Assembly: GCF_015182315.1 (NCBI RefSeq)
Contig: NZ_PRDL01000001.1
Span: 3,162,001 to 3,226,000 of the forward strand
Direction of reading: 5' to 3'
DNA: 64,000 nucleotides
Source: Cellvibrio polysaccharolyticus
Lineage (GTDB): Bacteria > Pseudomonadota > Gammaproteobacteria > Pseudomonadales > Cellvibrionaceae
Both the position numbers and the translations under genes were made by a program. Positions 61,831-64,000 of this stretch are shown in pieces. Numbering within the stretch: the first letter of the stretch is position 1; the number at the start of each line of letters is the position of its first letter. The notes beneath the pieces were generated by a model that made no database searches, was not told the DNA's origin, and saw only the letters and a list, made by a program, of their open reading frames with translations.

Positions 61831-62703
61831 TCAGCTATCTTCCAGTTTTTTACGATAATCCGGTAAAGCCGCTTTCAGTTCTTCCTTTACTTCCGGCCAA
61901 CTCAAATTCAATGTTTTTAACGCGGCTAAAACTGCATCGGCAACCGCCAGCCGGGCGTAAGGTTTATTATCGGCAGGTATAACAAACCAGGGCGCATAAT
62001 CAGTGGCAGTTTTCTGAATAGCCTGTTCATAAGCGTGCATATAATCATCCCAGTGCGTCCGCTCCTCGATATCGCTTTTATCAAACTTCCAGTTCTTCTT
62101 CGGGCTATCAATCCGCGACAGCAACCGCTTTTTTTGTTCTTCCGGGGAAATATTCAAAAAGAACTTCAAAATCTTCGTACCACTGCGGGCGAGATGCCTT
62201 TCGAATAACGAAATATCTTCCAAACGCTCATCCCATAAATTATCCGTAACCAAACCATCAGGAAGATGTTGCGGTTCCAGAAACTCAGGGTGAACCCGAA
62301 CAATCAGCGTTTCCTCATACCACGAACGGTTAAACACACCAATCTTCCCTCGCGCCGGTGTGCACTTGGCCGCTCGCCATAAAAAGTTATGCTCCAGCTC
62401 CCGCGCCGAAGGCTGCTTGAAACTATGCACCTCGCACCCCTGCGGGTTAACACCAGACAGAACATTCTTGATCGTAGAATCCTTCCCCGCCGCATCCATC
62501 GCCTGAAAAATCAATAACACCGACCATTTATGGTCTGCATAAAGCACGTTCTGTAAATCAGAAATTTCCTTCACCCGCTGCTTCAGCAACTGCTCAACTT
62601 CCTCTTCCGGAGGCAAGTCATCAGGCAAGGTAAGCCAATCCTTCAACGAAAACTTCTTTCCATCTGTTACGGAAAAACGACAAGAAAAACCTTCATCGAT
62701 CAT
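61831..62703 (-). CDS. Polyphosphate kinase 2 family protein
   Basis: 290 residues. PPK2 core: LLIFQAMDAAGKDSTIKNVLSGVNPQGCEVHSFKQPSARELEHNFLWR (Walker A in AMDAAGKDST), GKIGVFNRSWYEETLIVRVHPE (Walker B-like), and the lid region KKRLLSRIDSPKKNWKF. A single-domain form. PPK2 enzymes transfer phosphate between polyphosphate and nucleotides, usually making NTP or NDP from polyphosphate. Preference for AMP, ADP or GDP is not clear from sequence. Start ATG at 62703 follows GGGAGTTGATTA. It is convergent with the S41 protease gene. Confidence 0.9.
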   Translation of the reverse strand: MIDEGFSCRFSVTDGKKFSLKDWLTLPDDLPPEEEVEQLLKQRVKEISDLQNVLYADHKWSVLLIFQAMDAAGKDSTIKNVLSGVNPQGCEVHSFKQPSARELEHNFLWRAAKCTPARGKIGVFNRSWYEETLIVRVHPEFLEPQHLPDGLVTDNLWDERLEDISLFERHLARSGTKILKFFLNISPEEQKKRLLSRIDSPKKNWKFDKSDIEERTHWDDYMHAYEQAIQKTATDYAPWFVIPADNKPYARLAVADAVLAALKTLNLSWPEVKEELKAALPDYRKKLEDS

Positions 62704-63151
62704 TAATCAACTCCCATTCGTGTCTCGCAATTTTCAAATAAAAGTTCATAAAGCTCCAAGCGCGTCTAAATACCTTAGCAGCAAATTTCATAAAGAGTGC
62801 GAAAACAAAGCCGCTAAAAGTAAGTAAGCCCTCACACCTAATGAGGATCTGTTTGATACAGAGAGTGAAACTGATTTTTTCGATCGGATGCGAGTTTATT
62901 AATTATCGGAATTTTTTGTGAGTAGATGTGGCACCAAAAATCGCTTGCAATTATATGCACCACGATTATTATCAATGATTCACACTGGACGGTTTGCAAC
63001 ATATAAACCATCAAAAGGACAATAAAAGATTTACTCTTTATGTTTTGGCCATCAGCAATTGAATCAACAAGACACAGATTCTATCGAAAAATTTTTGCGA
63101 ACCAGACCGACCAAATCGGCATAAAACTCTAAGGGAGACTAGGTAAAATTT
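62704..63151. other. AT-rich intergenic region
   Basis: 448 bp, clearly richer in A+T than the preceding genes, with no supported gene, repeat or clear operator. It separates ppk2 from the last, partial gene and marks the entrance to a compositionally different segment. Confidence 0.45.
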
Positions 63152-64000
63152 TTGGATTACTCAAAAATAAAAGATTACATATACGAAAATGTTGGGACAC
63201 TATTTTGGTCTTCCTACCTATTAATTGGTGGAGGAATGTTTGTTTCTTACTATGCATATATCGGATACATGCCCGATTTCGACCTAAAATCATCAATTAC
63301 AGTTTTATCTGCTGCAGCAATTACCACTATTATCACTGTTTTCTTGCTATTGCTCATTCTCGTCATTCCTGGCGCCTATTGGAGTAATGCCTGGGCAAAC
63401 AGCTCCAAACTTAAACACCTATGGGAAAATGAAAATGGCGATAAAAAACACCTAGGCGTAGCCAAGTGGTTTCTGGCACCTATGGTATATTTTTATTTTC
63501 TATTGTTTTTTACATCCATTAACTGGCCAGCAACTCTAGCGTGTACAGCATTAGGTGTTGCACTTCTTTGGTTATTAATTAGAAAGGAAAGACAACTGAC
63601 AAAAAAGGAGCTATCTGAAGAGATCGGCTCTTTTCTCGCAACCTCATTATTCACTAGTTGTTTGATGCTGCTACCAACTTTTCTTATCATTAAGATTACG
63701 TCATCTGCTCATAACACACCAAAGGGATCGCCATTAATTATTGGCATTACTGTAGCTGTCATTGTTTTTGTAAACTTCCTTGTAGCAGTAAAGCCTGGCA
63801 ATATAAAGGCAATAAAATATTACCTAGCTTTAGGGCTTGGAGTTTTGATTTTCATCTTGTCATCTTTCGAAGTTATACATCGCATACCGACCGGAGTTAT
63901 GGAAGCATATAAATTCGGTAACTTTAAAGCAGAATCAATCGTGCTAAAAGAATCTGCATGCAAAACCATAAAGCTATTAGGAATCACTCCATCAGAGAAC
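63152..64000 (+). CDS. Multispanning membrane protein, C-terminus outside the window
   Basis: An open frame of 283 codons runs without a stop from a TTG at 63152 to the window edge; a TAG four codons upstream closes it, and GGGAG lies at 63133. An ATG at 63236 is a later alternative. It starts LDYSKIKDYIYENVGTLFW and has about seven membrane segments, among them TVLSAAAITTIITVFLLLLI, WFLAPMVYFYFLLFFTSI, FLATSLFTSCLMLLPTFLII and YYLALGLGVLIFILSSF. A more polar part begins at about residue 255 (VMEAYKFGNFKAESIVLKESACKTI). I do not recognise the family. Codon use is strongly AT-rich, suggesting acquired DNA. Confidence 0.7.
   Translation, partial: MDYSKIKDYIYENVGTLFWSSYLLIGGGMFVSYYAYIGYMPDFDLKSSITVLSAAAITTIITVFLLLLILVIPGAYWSNAWANSSKLKHLWENENGDKKHLGVAKWFLAPMVYFYFLLFFTSINWPATLACTALGVALLWLLIRKERQLTKKELSEEIGSFLATSLFTSCLMLLPTFLIIKITSSAHNTPKGSPLIIGITVAVIVFVNFLVAVKPGNIKAIKYYLALGLGVLIFILSSFEVIHRIPTGVMEAYKFGNFKAESIVLKESACKTIKLLGITPSEN

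Noticed and set aside
1..64000. CRISPR arrays, tRNA or rRNA genes
   Set aside because: No regularly spaced direct repeats, tRNA cloverleaf or rRNA sequence was recognised anywhere in the window by eye.

Overview
The window looks like chromosomal DNA of a free-living, polysaccharide-degrading gammaproteobacterium, most probably Cellvibrionaceae (Cellvibrio-like). This rests on E. coli-like core proteins (GhrB, PaeA/YtfL, YoaE, YcaC, UbiU/V/T), plant-polysaccharide enzymes (pectinesterase-like, GH43, CE2-type esterase), Ser-rich linkers in secreted lipoproteins and many TonB/FecIR systems. The genus is inferred from these traits, not from an alignment. No rRNA, tRNA, CRISPR array or intact transposase was seen.

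Layout. 0.5-7.2 kb: a four-gene, translationally coupled RND efflux operon with its TetR regulator. 7.4-15.8 kb: an iron-uptake block with two tandem FecI/FecR pairs, each behind a Fur-like box, two TonB-dependent receptors and the C-terminal relic of a third. 16-27.3 kb: an MHYT-GGDEF-EAL-PAS-PAS protein, ghrB, paeA, pectinesterase-like and GH43 enzymes, and a TerC/CBS protein. 27.8-33.7 kb: narL, narK, narX and hemN. 33.7-36.7 kb: an AT-rich accessory stretch with two broken genes. 37-50.5 kb: an anaerobic/NO block (nrdG-nrdD, ubiT, ubiU-ubiV, a DGC-domain protein, nsrR-nnrS, quinol NO reductase, then cytochrome c-nirK-nirV-sco). 50.9-62.7 kb: CE2 esterase, LysR/pirin/ycaC, a PepSY-flavodoxin-reductase fusion with a Fur box, a Crp-like regulator with two small genes, an S41 protease and PPK2. 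The window ends inside an AT-rich multispanning membrane protein.

How it works together. The 28-50 kb region reads as one anaerobic nitrogen-oxide programme. I find four 7-2-7 NarL/NarP-type sites (narL/narK, narX/hemN, nrdG, cytochrome c-nirK), two perfect FNR/Anr boxes (nrdG and the DGC gene) and two adjacent 11-1-11 NsrR sites before the NO reductase, next to nsrR itself. Nitrate and nitrous oxide reductase genes are not in the window.

Most novel structure. Seven copies of a modular palindromic intergenic element lie at 10.5, 27.4, 39.4, 39.6, 50.6, 52.1 and 61.7 kb. The two arms match each other within a copy, but part of the arm differs between copies, so the base pairing is conserved rather than the sequence. 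An internal hairpin shows the same compensatory changes, and extra modules are inserted at fixed points. The architecture resembles enterobacterial ERIC elements, but I do not recognise the sequence.
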